Origin: Emcibacter sp.
GTDB lineage: Bacteria > Pseudomonadota > Alphaproteobacteria > Sphingomonadales > Emcibacteraceae
Assembly (NCBI GenBank): GCA_021774785.1
Contig: JAJFIQ010000019.1
Coordinates: forward strand, 372,001 to 436,000
Reading direction: 5' to 3'
Length of the DNA: 64,000 bases
Position numbers and translations under genes: made by a program. The notes beneath the pieces are model-generated. The model saw only the letters and a program-made list of their open reading frames with translations. It had not been told where the DNA came from and did no database searches. Shown one piece after another: positions 8,560-17,135 of this stretch; position 1 is the first letter of the stretch, and every line of letters begins with the position of its first letter.

Positions 8560-9609
8560 ATGCTTGACGAAATGAAAGCCAAAGCAGCGGAATTTCCCCT
8601 TAAAGAATCTAGGGCAATGGTAAAGGATCTTATGAAGGCAAATCAGACCATCTATTGGTTTGATTTCTTGTTCTCTTTGACTTTGGGGGCTACGGCCTTT
8701 GCGGTCACTGTAATTGCAGAGACTTTTTCACCCATTGGCGTTGTGGCGTATTTCATAGCTGTTTTTGCCCTATATCGGTCGGTGATTTTTATTCATGAAA
8801 TCGTTCATTTCAAAAAAGGCAGTATGGTTGCTTTCAAGTTTGCCTGGAATCTGGCCTGTGGCTTTTTGGTAATGGTTCCGATCTTTATGTATCAGGGTGT
8901 GCACTTAGACCATCATAAGAGGGATATATACGGCACCAAATTAGATGGTGAGTATCTGCCTTTTGGCGCACAAAATCCTTGGAAAAATGTCTGGTATGTT
9001 ATTTCTTCCATCTTCCTGCCGGCACTTATTGTGCTTAGATATATTATACTTACCCCATTGAGTTGGCTTATTCCCCCGCTTAGGCGTCTTTTATGGCAAC
9101 GGGCGTCTTCTCTTACTATTGATCTGGATTATATTCGTCCTGAGAAAACTGACCGTGATGGAAAATTTCTGGAACTACAAGAGTTTAGTGCCACGTTTTA
9201 TGGATGGACAGCCATAGGGCTTTGGCATTATGGCTTTCTGCCGAGCAAGTTTTTCGCGGTCTGGTATTTGGTAGTTTTTCTGGTGCTGTTCATGAATAGT
9301 ATCCGTACCTTGGGTGCGCATGCTTACCGTAATCCAGGGGATGAGAAAATGACCGTGGCAGAGCAGTTTCTTGATTCCGTTGATGTGCCGGGAAGTTTTC
9401 TGTCAGCCTTATGGGCACCTGTTGGGCTGCGTTTTCATGCGACACATCACTTGTTTCCCAATATGCCGTATCATTCACTGGGCACGGCCTATAAGCGCCT
9501 GAAAGAAAATTTGCCCAATAGCCATCTTTATCTTGAGGCATCACGCCCGACCTTGTTTCATGCCATGAAAACGCTTTGGCGTGATGCTGCAAGCAGACAG
9601 AAACCTTAG
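8560..9609 (+). CDS. membrane fatty acid desaturase family protein
   Basis: A 349-residue integral membrane di-iron enzyme. Four or more hydrophobic segments are visible (about 35-75, 95-115, 140-170 and 220-250), with the histidine boxes HEIVHF, HLDHHK and HATHH in the expected order. The third is followed by LFPNMPYHSLG, typical of this acyl-lipid desaturase/hydroxylase superfamily. It probably introduces a double bond or hydroxyl into membrane acyl chains; the exact regiospecificity cannot be read. It is monocistronic, divergent from the UDG operon, with a 216-base upstream gap holding a short dyad. Confidence 0.83.
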   Translation: MLDEMKAKAAEFPLKESRAMVKDLMKANQTIYWFDFLFSLTLGATAFAVTVIAETFSPIGVVAYFIAVFALYRSVIFIHEIVHFKKGSMVAFKFAWNLACGFLVMVPIFMYQGVHLDHHKRDIYGTKLDGEYLPFGAQNPWKNVWYVISSIFLPALIVLRYIILTPLSWLIPPLRRLLWQRASSLTIDLDYIRPEKTDRDGKFLELQEFSATFYGWTAIGLWHYGFLPSKFFAVWYLVVFLVLFMNSIRTLGAHAYRNPGDEKMTVAEQFLDSVDVPGSFLSALWAPVGLRFHATHHLFPNMPYHSLGTAYKRLKENLPNSHLYLEASRPTLFHAMKTLWRDAASRQKP

Positions 9610-10061
9610 CCACTCTATCAGTATTAGAGCCGCAAAGGCATAGGTGCTTGGGTTTTCATTCATGGGAACCGATCCCGTAGTGAATAGTAATAGCGCCATT
9701 AAAATAATGCTTGAAAAGTAATGGTCTCAGAAAGCCAATACATCAACAATATAATATCCAGTAAATATTATCGGAGGCGAAGAGTAACGGGATCAGTAAG
9801 GTGCGATAACCCTGATTAGCTGGTGCTTTGGGAGCTACCCCTTAGTAATAACTGTAAGCATTATGTATATGTTAATAATCAAACGTTTGTTTGAACTTTT
9901 ACTAAATATGAATTATAATCATTAATATCGTGCGGACAGGAATGGTTTTATTACGGTAATTTTTTACATATGTTATAGTTTTATTGACCCGTCGGTAACC
10001 TTTGGAGTAACTTCGGAACAAAGTACTAAGTCAAGAATAATACATTGGGAAAGAAAGTATC
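9610..10061. other. 452-base intergenic region upstream of ETF-QO
   Basis: No convincing reading frame is present on either strand. The first half holds GATCCCGT (9671-9678) and its reverse complement ACGGGATC (9787-9794), which could pair across about 110 bases, and a further local pairing TAGCT/AGCTA near 9817-9837. The second half contains a dyad operator and a promoter, described separately. The region is too long for a simple promoter gap, so a structured leader or small RNA is possible but not identified. Confidence 0.4.
9879..9919 (+). promoter_or_regulatory. sigma-70 promoter with overlapping palindromic operator before ETF-QO
   Basis: TTGAAC at 9891-9896 and a perfect TATAAT at 9914-9919 are separated by 17 bases. 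A palindrome CAAACGTTTG at 9880-9889, extended to TCAAACGTTTGTTTGA at 9879-9894, overlaps the -35 element. The size and symmetry suit a TetR-family repressor such as those that control fatty acid oxidation genes. The link to the ETF-QO gene 140 bases downstream is an inference from position. Confidence 0.5.
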
Positions 10062-11720
10062 ATGGAACGTGAATTTATGGAATATGACGTCGTTATTGTT
10101 GGTGGCGGTCCCGCAGGTTTAAGCGCCGCGATCCGCTTTAAGCAGATGGCGGATGAGCAGGGTAAGGATTTCACGGTTTGCGTTCTGGAAAAAGGCTCTG
10201 AGGTCGGGGCTCATATCCTTTCCGGTGCTGTGATTGATCCTGTTGCGCTTAATGAATTATTGCCAGAATGGAAAGAAGCAGGTGCGCCCTTGCTTACACC
10301 GGTCACGAATAATGAACATTGGGTATTGAAAGAAAAAAGCAAAACCGGAATGCCACATTTCCTGCTGCCGCCTTTGATGAGCAATAGGGGTAATTATATT
10401 GTCAGTCTGGGTAATGTCAGCCGGTGGCTGGCGGAACAGGCAGAGAATATGGGTGTTGAAATTTTTCCGGGCTTTACGGGTTCAGAAATTCTCTATCATG
10501 ATGATGGCTCTGTTAAAGGGGTGTTGACCGGTGATATGGGTGTTGCTGAGGATGGTAGTGAAAAAGACACTTATATGCCGGGTATGGAGCTTCATGGTAA
10601 ATATACCTTTATCGCCGAAGGTGTGCGCGGTTCGATCGCCAAGGACGTGATTGCAAAATTCAACCTGCGTAATGGTAAAGAACCGCAAACCTATGGTATT
10701 GGTATCAAGGAACTATGGGAAGTTAAACCAGAGAACCACAAGCAAGGAACCGTGATCCATACACAGGGCTGGCCCATGGATAGTAAGACTGTTGGCGGTG
10801 GCTTTATCTATCATTTGGAAGATAATCAGATCGCCATAGGGTTTGTTGTCGGGCTGGATTATGCCAATCCCTATTTATCTCCATTTGATGAAATGCAACG
10901 ATATAAGAATCATCCTGCGATCCGTCCACTGCTGGAAGGCGGGCGGCGCATATCTTATGGCGCCCGCGCTATTAATGAAGGCGGATTTCAGTCTATTCCC
11001 AAGTTGACATTCCCGGGCGGAGCGCTCATTGGATGCAGTGCCGGATTTGTAAATGTGCCCCGCATTAAGGGCACACATAATGCCATGAAGACTGGTATGA
11101 TGGCGGCAGAGGCAGCTTTCACAGCAATATGTGAAGGTAGGGAAAAGGACGAATTGACGGAATATACAACGGCCTTTGAGAAAAGCTGGGTATATAAAGA
11201 CCTGTATCGTGTGCGTAATGCCAAGCCATCTGTTCATAAATTTGGCGCCTTCTTAGGGACAATATATGCTGGATTTGACATGTGGATGAATAATTTGGGG
11301 TTGGGTATCTTGCTACCCTGGACTTTCAGTCATGATGAAGACCATACTTGTCTCAAACCAGCCAGTGAATCTGTTGCCATTGATTACCCAAAACCGGATG
11401 GTAAGGTTACGTTTGACAAATTATCATCAGTATTCCTGTCCAATACCAATCACGAGGAAAATCAGCCGTGTCATTTGAAATTAAAAGATGATGCAGTACC
11501 GGTTGAAGTGAACTATAATCAATATGCAGGGCCGGAAGTGCGTTTTTGTCCGGCAGGTGTATATGAGTTTATTCTTGATGATAACGGGGGTAACCCGAAA
11601 TTACAGATAAATTCACAAAATTGTGTGCATTGCAAGACGTGTGATATTAAGGACCCTACACAAAATATTAACTGGACTGTGCCAGAAGGTGGTGGCGGTC
11701 CCAATTACCCCAATATGTAG
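10062..11720 (+). CDS. electron transfer flavoprotein-ubiquinone oxidoreductase
   Basis: A 552-residue inner-membrane-associated iron-sulfur flavoprotein that passes electrons from reduced ETF (from acyl-CoA and amino acid oxidation) to ubiquinone. The N-terminus has the FAD-binding VIVGGGPAGLSAA motif. The C-terminus carries the 4Fe-4S ligands in FCPAGVYE and NCVHCKTCDIKDPTQN and ends with the characteristic GGGGPNYPNM. The ATG at 10062 follows GGGAAAGAAAG; an ATG at 10077 is also possible. It is followed by the TPR gene, whose start lies 26 bases after this stop. This gene order with ispE is common in alphaproteobacteria. Confidence 0.95.
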   Translation: MEREFMEYDVVIVGGGPAGLSAAIRFKQMADEQGKDFTVCVLEKGSEVGAHILSGAVIDPVALNELLPEWKEAGAPLLTPVTNNEHWVLKEKSKTGMPHFLLPPLMSNRGNYIVSLGNVSRWLAEQAENMGVEIFPGFTGSEILYHDDGSVKGVLTGDMGVAEDGSEKDTYMPGMELHGKYTFIAEGVRGSIAKDVIAKFNLRNGKEPQTYGIGIKELWEVKPENHKQGTVIHTQGWPMDSKTVGGGFIYHLEDNQIAIGFVVGLDYANPYLSPFDEMQRYKNHPAIRPLLEGGRRISYGARAINEGGFQSIPKLTFPGGALIGCSAGFVNVPRIKGTHNAMKTGMMAAEAAFTAICEGREKDELTEYTTAFEKSWVYKDLYRVRNAKPSVHKFGAFLGTIYAGFDMWMNNLGLGILLPWTFSHDEDHTCLKPASESVAIDYPKPDGKVTFDKLSSVFLSNTNHEENQPCHLKLKDDAVPVEVNYNQYAGPEVRFCPAGVYEFILDDNGGNPKLQINSQNCVHCKTCDIKDPTQNINWTVPEGGGGPNYPNM

Positions 11721-11745
11721 GGTATATAACCACTTGGAGTTAGTT

Positions 11746-13455
11746 TTGAGCAATATAATCCGTATTTTGAAAAACAAGGTGATAGGGACTGCAAGTTTGT
11801 TTCTTGTGGTCGTAGCTGTGTTTTCAAGTTCGGGTTTGGCGAGTAATGGTGCCAAACAAGTGAAACAAATACCGGATCAGCCTTATGGTGAATATCTGGC
11901 CGGTCTCCATGCCGCAATCCACAATGATCTAAGTGCTGCTGCCGATTTCCATGAAAAAGCATTGGCGCTTGATCCAGAAAATCCGATGATACTGAAGAAG
12001 TCATTTACCCTATTCATTGCAAATGGCAGATATAATGATGCCCAGAAAGTCGCGCATAAACTTGATGAAATGGAAGTTTCGGACAGTGTCGTTCAGATGT
12101 TTCTATTTCTGGAGCAACTGAATAGAAAAGATTATGATACGGCTCTTTCCAAATTAAATGATATTTCCAGTGCCGGGGTCTATGGCTTGTTTAAACCCCT
12201 GTTTCAGTCTTGGGTTTTGTTAGCCCAAGGTAATTCGGCAGAGGCCGAATCTAATATGACTAAAACATTAGAAAGTATGGGCTTTAAGGATTTCAAGAAG
12301 TTTCATGCCGGGTTGTTTTATGATTATCTTGGCAAGACCCAGCTGGCGGAAAAGATGTATTCTGAATCGTTGGTTGTGCCGGGGGCCATGTCGCTTCGGA
12401 CTATTGAGGCATATGGGATTTTGCTGAGACGTCTGGGGCGGGTTGAAGATGCCCGCCAGCTTTATGTGAACTATCTTGAAAAAGCACCTGATAACGCAAA
12501 ATTACTACGGGCTTTATATGACCTGGATAATGGGGTGCGACCACAGCCCTATATTACATCAGAAAATGACGCTATTGCAGAGATATTTTACACAGCGGCA
12601 AATTTCCTGATACAGGATAATATCCGAAGACCTGCTACTGCTTATCTGCGATTTGCCAATTATATGAAAAAGAACTTTTATATATCTGATTATCTTTTGG
12701 GGCAGATATTTGAAGCAGATAAATATTATGACGGCGCTTTGGAAAGCTATAGCAAGGTTATTAAAAAACATCCTTTATATTTTAATTCCCGACTACAAAT
12801 GGCATGGGTTCTTGAGAAAATGGGCAAGCTGGATGAGGCCATTGCAGCTATGGAGAAACTAGTCATCAAATTCCCAAAAAACAGGGAGGTTCTGGGCGCA
12901 TTAGGTGATATAAATCGTATGAATAGCCGTTTTAGTGAAGCCGGAAAGTCTTATACAAAATATATCGATAGTCTTGTGGAAGTTGATGATAAGCACTGGA
13001 GCATTTTTTATACGCGCGGGATTGTATATGAACAGGCTAAAAAATGGAATTTGGCAGAGGCAGACTTCCTGAAAGCACTGGAATTAAGACCGGATCAGCC
13101 ACAAGTATTGAATTATCTGGCCTATAGCTGGGTTGATAAGGGGATGAATATTGAAAAAGCCCGGAAAATGCTGGAACGGGCTGTGGAACTACGCCCTTAT
13201 GATGGTTATATCATTGATAGTCTGGGGTGGGCTTTGTACCGTATAGGCGATATGTCTAAGGCTGTGGAGTATCTAGAAAAGGCTGTATTGTTGCAAACAG
13301 ATGATTGGGCAATCAATGACCACCTTGGGGATGCATATTGGGCCGTAGGGCGTAAATATGAAGCGCGGTTCCAATGGCGACATGCATTGTCATTAAAGCC
13401 GGATGAAGAACTTGTTGTGAAAATTAAAACAAAAATCAAAGATGGCAAGCAGTAG
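11746..13455 (+). CDS. exported tetratricopeptide repeat protein
   Basis: A 569-residue protein starting at TTG 11746, chosen because GGAG lies at 11736-11739 with a 6-base spacer and the start avoids overlap with the ETF-QO gene. The first 33 residues form a signal peptide or N-terminal anchor. The rest is TPR helices: an early block near residues 50-150 and a strong C-terminal array (about 330-560) with motifs such as ALELRPDQPQVLNYLAY and LDSLGWALYRIG-like repeats. It probably scaffolds an envelope complex. Its partner is unknown. It overlaps the ispE start by 14 bases. Confidence 0.85.
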   Translation: MSNIIRILKNKVIGTASLFLVVVAVFSSSGLASNGAKQVKQIPDQPYGEYLAGLHAAIHNDLSAAADFHEKALALDPENPMILKKSFTLFIANGRYNDAQKVAHKLDEMEVSDSVVQMFLFLEQLNRKDYDTALSKLNDISSAGVYGLFKPLFQSWVLLAQGNSAEAESNMTKTLESMGFKDFKKFHAGLFYDYLGKTQLAEKMYSESLVVPGAMSLRTIEAYGILLRRLGRVEDARQLYVNYLEKAPDNAKLLRALYDLDNGVRPQPYITSENDAIAEIFYTAANFLIQDNIRRPATAYLRFANYMKKNFYISDYLLGQIFEADKYYDGALESYSKVIKKHPLYFNSRLQMAWVLEKMGKLDEAIAAMEKLVIKFPKNREVLGALGDINRMNSRFSEAGKSYTKYIDSLVEVDDKHWSIFYTRGIVYEQAKKWNLAEADFLKALELRPDQPQVLNYLAYSWVDKGMNIEKARKMLERAVELRPYDGYIIDSLGWALYRIGDMSKAVEYLEKAVLLQTDDWAINDHLGDAYWAVGRKYEARFQWRHALSLKPDEELVVKIKTKIKDGKQ

Positions 13456-14314
13456 CATTTCTCATTTAGCCAGAGCTAAAATAAATCTAGACCTATTGAT
13501 TACGGGACAACGGGGTGATGGTTATCATCTGTTAGATAGTCTGGTTGTATTTGCGGACTATGGTGATGAAATTTTTGTCCGCCCATCCCAAGAGCTTATA
13601 CTTAATGTTACTGGCCCCTTCGCTGGGGGGCTTCGGTCTGAAGGTGACAATATTATACTTAAGACCGCAAGGCTATTGCAGGATAAATTTGATATTAGGC
13701 AGGGAGCAGAGATTGAACTGGTCAAAAACCTGCCGGTATCTTCCGGTATTGGCGGTGGGTCGGCAGATGCCGCCGCCGCTATTCACGCGTTAATGACGCT
13801 CTGGAATATAACAGACAAAATTTCCACCTTGACCGATTTGGCCCTGTCTTTAGGGGCAGATGTACCGGTCTGTCTGGATGCTAAAACTACTCATATGTGT
13901 GGGATAGGGGAAAGGCTTCGCCCTATTACCTTTAAGTTTCCTTTATTCTTGCTATTGGTGAATCCTGCTATTTCCGTATCCACAGCAGATATATTCCGAG
14001 CGCGAGCCGATCATAAAGCTGATTTTTCAGCCGCCAGAATCCTGCACGATGAAATTACGACACTTGACCAATTAAAATATATTCTAGGAGAAAGTGGTAA
14101 CGATCTGGAACATGATGCCTGTATGGCGGCACCTGTGATTAGTAGGGTTCTGGAAGAGATTACCAAAAGTAAAGATTGTATTGCTGCTGGAATGTCCGGT
14201 AGCGGTGCAACATGCTTCGGAATATATCTCTCTATTGATGTTGCCCATAGGCAGGCTGTAAATATCTCTCGTGAATTTCCAGACTGGTGGGTTAAGCCTG
14301 TCAAGGTTAGGTAA
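13442..14314 (+). CDS. ispE: 4-diphosphocytidyl-2-C-methyl-D-erythritol kinase
   Basis: A 290-residue GHMP kinase of the MEP isoprenoid pathway that phosphorylates CDP-methylerythritol. It has ARAKINLDL at the N-terminus, the ATP-binding loop LPVSSGIGGGSADAAAA at about 98-114, and the C-terminal GMSGSGATCFG motif, all in the expected order, and the length fits the family. It overlaps the upstream TPR gene by 14 bases, so it is translationally coupled. Confidence 0.95.
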   Translation: MASSSISHLARAKINLDLLITGQRGDGYHLLDSLVVFADYGDEIFVRPSQELILNVTGPFAGGLRSEGDNIILKTARLLQDKFDIRQGAEIELVKNLPVSSGIGGGSADAAAAIHALMTLWNITDKISTLTDLALSLGADVPVCLDAKTTHMCGIGERLRPITFKFPLFLLLVNPAISVSTADIFRARADHKADFSAARILHDEITTLDQLKYILGESGNDLEHDACMAAPVISRVLEEITKSKDCIAAGMSGSGATCFGIYLSIDVAHRQAVNISREFPDWWVKPVKVR

Positions 14315-14414
14315 ATTCGTCAACCAAGTGCTTGCGCATATTGCCATATATGCTACATTCCAGAAATATTAAAAAAATAAATCAATTACTATTTTTGAGC
14401 CAAGGAAAAGAAAT

Positions 14415-17135
14415 ATGCCGGGGAAGGGTAACCTCTTGAAAAAACGTGTCTTTACTATTTTTACAGGAATATTTCTGTTTCATCAGTCGCTCTTTGCACA
14501 AGTTATTGATGCCGCGACACTGGAAGCCTTGAAAAACCGTGCTGGTACTCAGGGTGGAAATACAACCGTTGTTTCTCCTCTGGATCAGGCACGTCAGCAG
14601 GAATTTCAGGAGCGCCAAAGCCGTCTTTTGGAGGAACGTGAGGAAAAAATATCTAAAATTTCCCGGCTCGAGAAGGATTTTCAGAGCAGGTTGAATTCAA
14701 AAATTACTCAGTTTGGTTATTCTGTATTTTTAAATACCCCAGCAGAGGGTGGCGTCATGACAGGCACTATCTCCGATAACTATAAGTTGGGAACCGGGGA
14801 TGAGTTTATTATCACTTTTCAAGGATCAAAATCTCAATCCTTTACTGTCAAAGCAGATCTTGAAGGCCGCGTGATCATTCCTGAACTTAAACCAATAACC
14901 ATAACGGGTATGAGTTACGCTGACTTTAAATCAATATTAAAAAAACAGGTTGAAGAAAGCATTATTGGCACTGAAGTCTATGTTTCCATGGCATCTGTGA
15001 GAAGTATTTCGGTATTTATCGCGGGTGAAGTTGAGACTCCTGGCATTGTCCGCACATCAAGCCTAGCAACCCCTCTTGAAATTTTAATGAAAGCGGGTGG
15101 TGTGAAAAAGACTGGCTCATTAAGAAATATTTCCATTTACCGGGGCGGGAAAAAGACTGTTTTTGATATTTATGCTTTGTTAAGCGGGAAAGCTTCCGGT
15201 TTTGATGCCGTGAATGATGGTGACAGAATTATCGTGCCGACCATTGGAGCAACAATTGCCCTTGATGGGGAAATGGTAAGGCCGGGGATTTATGAATTGC
15301 CCGCAGGCAGTTCCAATATTGCTTATAAGGACGCGATGAAATTATCGGGTGGAACGCTGCGACCTTCCGGTTATGAAATGTCTCAGATCAGGATTGATGA
15401 ACAAGGTAGGCAAAAATTTCGTAAAATTACTGCTGGTGAAAAAATTTCTAATGGTGAAGCCTTAATCGCCCATTTGATTGAAAATTCACAAACGGGAAGA
15501 GTGGAACTTGTTGGTCATGTTAAAATACCGGGTTGGCGGACATTGTCATCTGCAAAACATATCAAACCTCTGTTGGGTAATAAGCGAAATCTAATGGCTA
15601 ACCCATATCTGCTATTTGGATTGATAGAGAGTGTAGATGACAGTACTCAAACACGATATTTAAAATCTTTTAGCCCGGAAAATATCTTTGCAGGGGGAGA
15701 GGATATTGACCTGAAAGATAGTGATCGTGTAATTTTTCTTGGTCGGGAGGATATATCTTTTCTTATTTCCAATTTTGTCAGACAAGTGGTCGTTTCTGGA
15801 AAATATACTGTTAAAGAAACATTGCCAAATGGAAGTAAAAACCTAAAATATTGCAAACCATTAAGTAATTTGGCCAGAATTATCACGGATACCCAGTCTA
15901 ATCGTTTCGCAACAGCCACCCGAGCTGTTTTTGTCAGAAAAGAAGTTGAAGAGGTAGTGGCGGGTAAGAGCGAAGATACCAAATTACAATCTTTTGCCGG
16001 AACAGATATTGAGCAAAAGGCTTTGGTTGAAATGGCAAAAGATGAGAGAGAGGTAGATAAGGAAAGTCCAGCATTCTGTCCTAGTATATATACTAATGTG
16101 AATAATTTACTGCCTTTCATCTTGGAATATATTGTGTCTGTTGATGGCGCAATTCGTTTGCCGGGGGTATATCCCGTAACGCCTGGAACTTCTCTGAAAT
16201 CTTTATTGGCCGTTAGCGGTGGCCAATCAAATGATGCAAATATGACCAATATTGAAATTGCAAGTCTGGATGCCAATTCCCGTTCTGGTACGATGCAAAT
16301 GAAATGGGATTATGTTAATGCCGAGCAGACAGACCTTGCAACGATTGGAATCAACCCGGGCGGTGGCATTCGTGTGGGCTCCAAATTTTCCAACTTTGAG
16401 GCTGGTGCGGTTCTGTTGTCTGGTGAATTTATGCAGCCGGGTGTTTATACGATTAGAAAAGGGGAAAAACTTTCTGATCTGATTTCGCGGGCCGGGGGAA
16501 TAACAAGTCAGGCATATACATATGGTGCAATTTTTACCCGTAATAGGGTTAAGGAAATTCAGCGTGCGGAATTAAAGAAGACCGCAAGACATCTTCAATC
16601 TGCAATGATATCGGCATCGGTAAAGAAAACCATTGAAGCAGAGTCTCTTTTGGCTGCTCAACAAATGACAGATCAGCTTGCCAATGCGGAACTTATTGGT
16701 CGCGTTGTGATTGAAGCAGATCCCCTTAAGTTGTCACTTGATCCCGCGCTTGACACGGTTTTGGAAGCTGGCGATGCTTTATATATGCCAAAAAGACCAA
16801 ATTTCATTATTGCTATGGGTGATGTTTTGAATCCTGGGGCTTTGCAATTTATTCCCGGAAAAGGGATTGCTGATTATATTAACGAAGTGGGGAGCTATAC
16901 CCGTTCGGCAGATGAGGGACGTATATATATCGTTTATCCAAATGGTGTAGCAAAACCAATCAGTCTGTCATCTTGGGGTGGGGACAGAGATATTGGTATT
17001 CCGCCGGGTACAGCCATTGTTGTACCTACAGACCTTGGCCCGTTTGATACGTTGACCTTGGTAAGGGAAATTGGTGGCATCTTCCAAAACCTAGCCGTTT
17101 CAGCCGCATCCATCGCCGTCCTTATTCGAAATTAG
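14415..17135 (+). CDS. large SLBB-repeat polysaccharide export protein (Wza-like)
   Basis: A 906-residue exported protein: signal peptide at about 8-29, a coiled-coil-like Glu/Arg-rich stretch (about 55-90), a Poly_export domain (about 115-195, beginning LGTGDEFIITFQG), then several SLBB beta-grasp repeats (recognisable openings such as VFIAGEVETPGIV, LVGHVKIPGW, LSGEFMQPGVYTIRKG and AMGDVLNPGALQF). This is more than twice the length of E. coli Wza and it lacks a lipobox Cys after the signal peptide. It probably forms the outer-membrane/periplasmic channel for an exopolysaccharide. It is immediately followed by the YjbH gene with a one-base stop/start overlap. Confidence 0.85.
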   Translation: MPGKGNLLKKRVFTIFTGIFLFHQSLFAQVIDAATLEALKNRAGTQGGNTTVVSPLDQARQQEFQERQSRLLEEREEKISKISRLEKDFQSRLNSKITQFGYSVFLNTPAEGGVMTGTISDNYKLGTGDEFIITFQGSKSQSFTVKADLEGRVIIPELKPITITGMSYADFKSILKKQVEESIIGTEVYVSMASVRSISVFIAGEVETPGIVRTSSLATPLEILMKAGGVKKTGSLRNISIYRGGKKTVFDIYALLSGKASGFDAVNDGDRIIVPTIGATIALDGEMVRPGIYELPAGSSNIAYKDAMKLSGGTLRPSGYEMSQIRIDEQGRQKFRKITAGEKISNGEALIAHLIENSQTGRVELVGHVKIPGWRTLSSAKHIKPLLGNKRNLMANPYLLFGLIESVDDSTQTRYLKSFSPENIFAGGEDIDLKDSDRVIFLGREDISFLISNFVRQVVVSGKYTVKETLPNGSKNLKYCKPLSNLARIITDTQSNRFATATRAVFVRKEVEEVVAGKSEDTKLQSFAGTDIEQKALVEMAKDEREVDKESPAFCPSIYTNVNNLLPFILEYIVSVDGAIRLPGVYPVTPGTSLKSLLAVSGGQSNDANMTNIEIASLDANSRSGTMQMKWDYVNAEQTDLATIGINPGGGIRVGSKFSNFEAGAVLLSGEFMQPGVYTIRKGEKLSDLISRAGGITSQAYTYGAIFTRNRVKEIQRAELKKTARHLQSAMISASVKKTIEAESLLAAQQMTDQLANAELIGRVVIEADPLKLSLDPALDTVLEAGDALYMPKRPNFIIAMGDVLNPGALQFIPGKGIADYINEVGSYTRSADEGRIYIVYPNGVAKPISLSSWGGDRDIGIPPGTAIVVPTDLGPFDTLTLVREIGGIFQNLAVSAASIAVLIRN

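Noticed and set aside
15647-16276. A 209-residue reading frame on the minus strand within the SLBB gene.
   Set aside because: It is antisense to a well-supported SLBB gene, with no ribosome binding site or recognisable domain.
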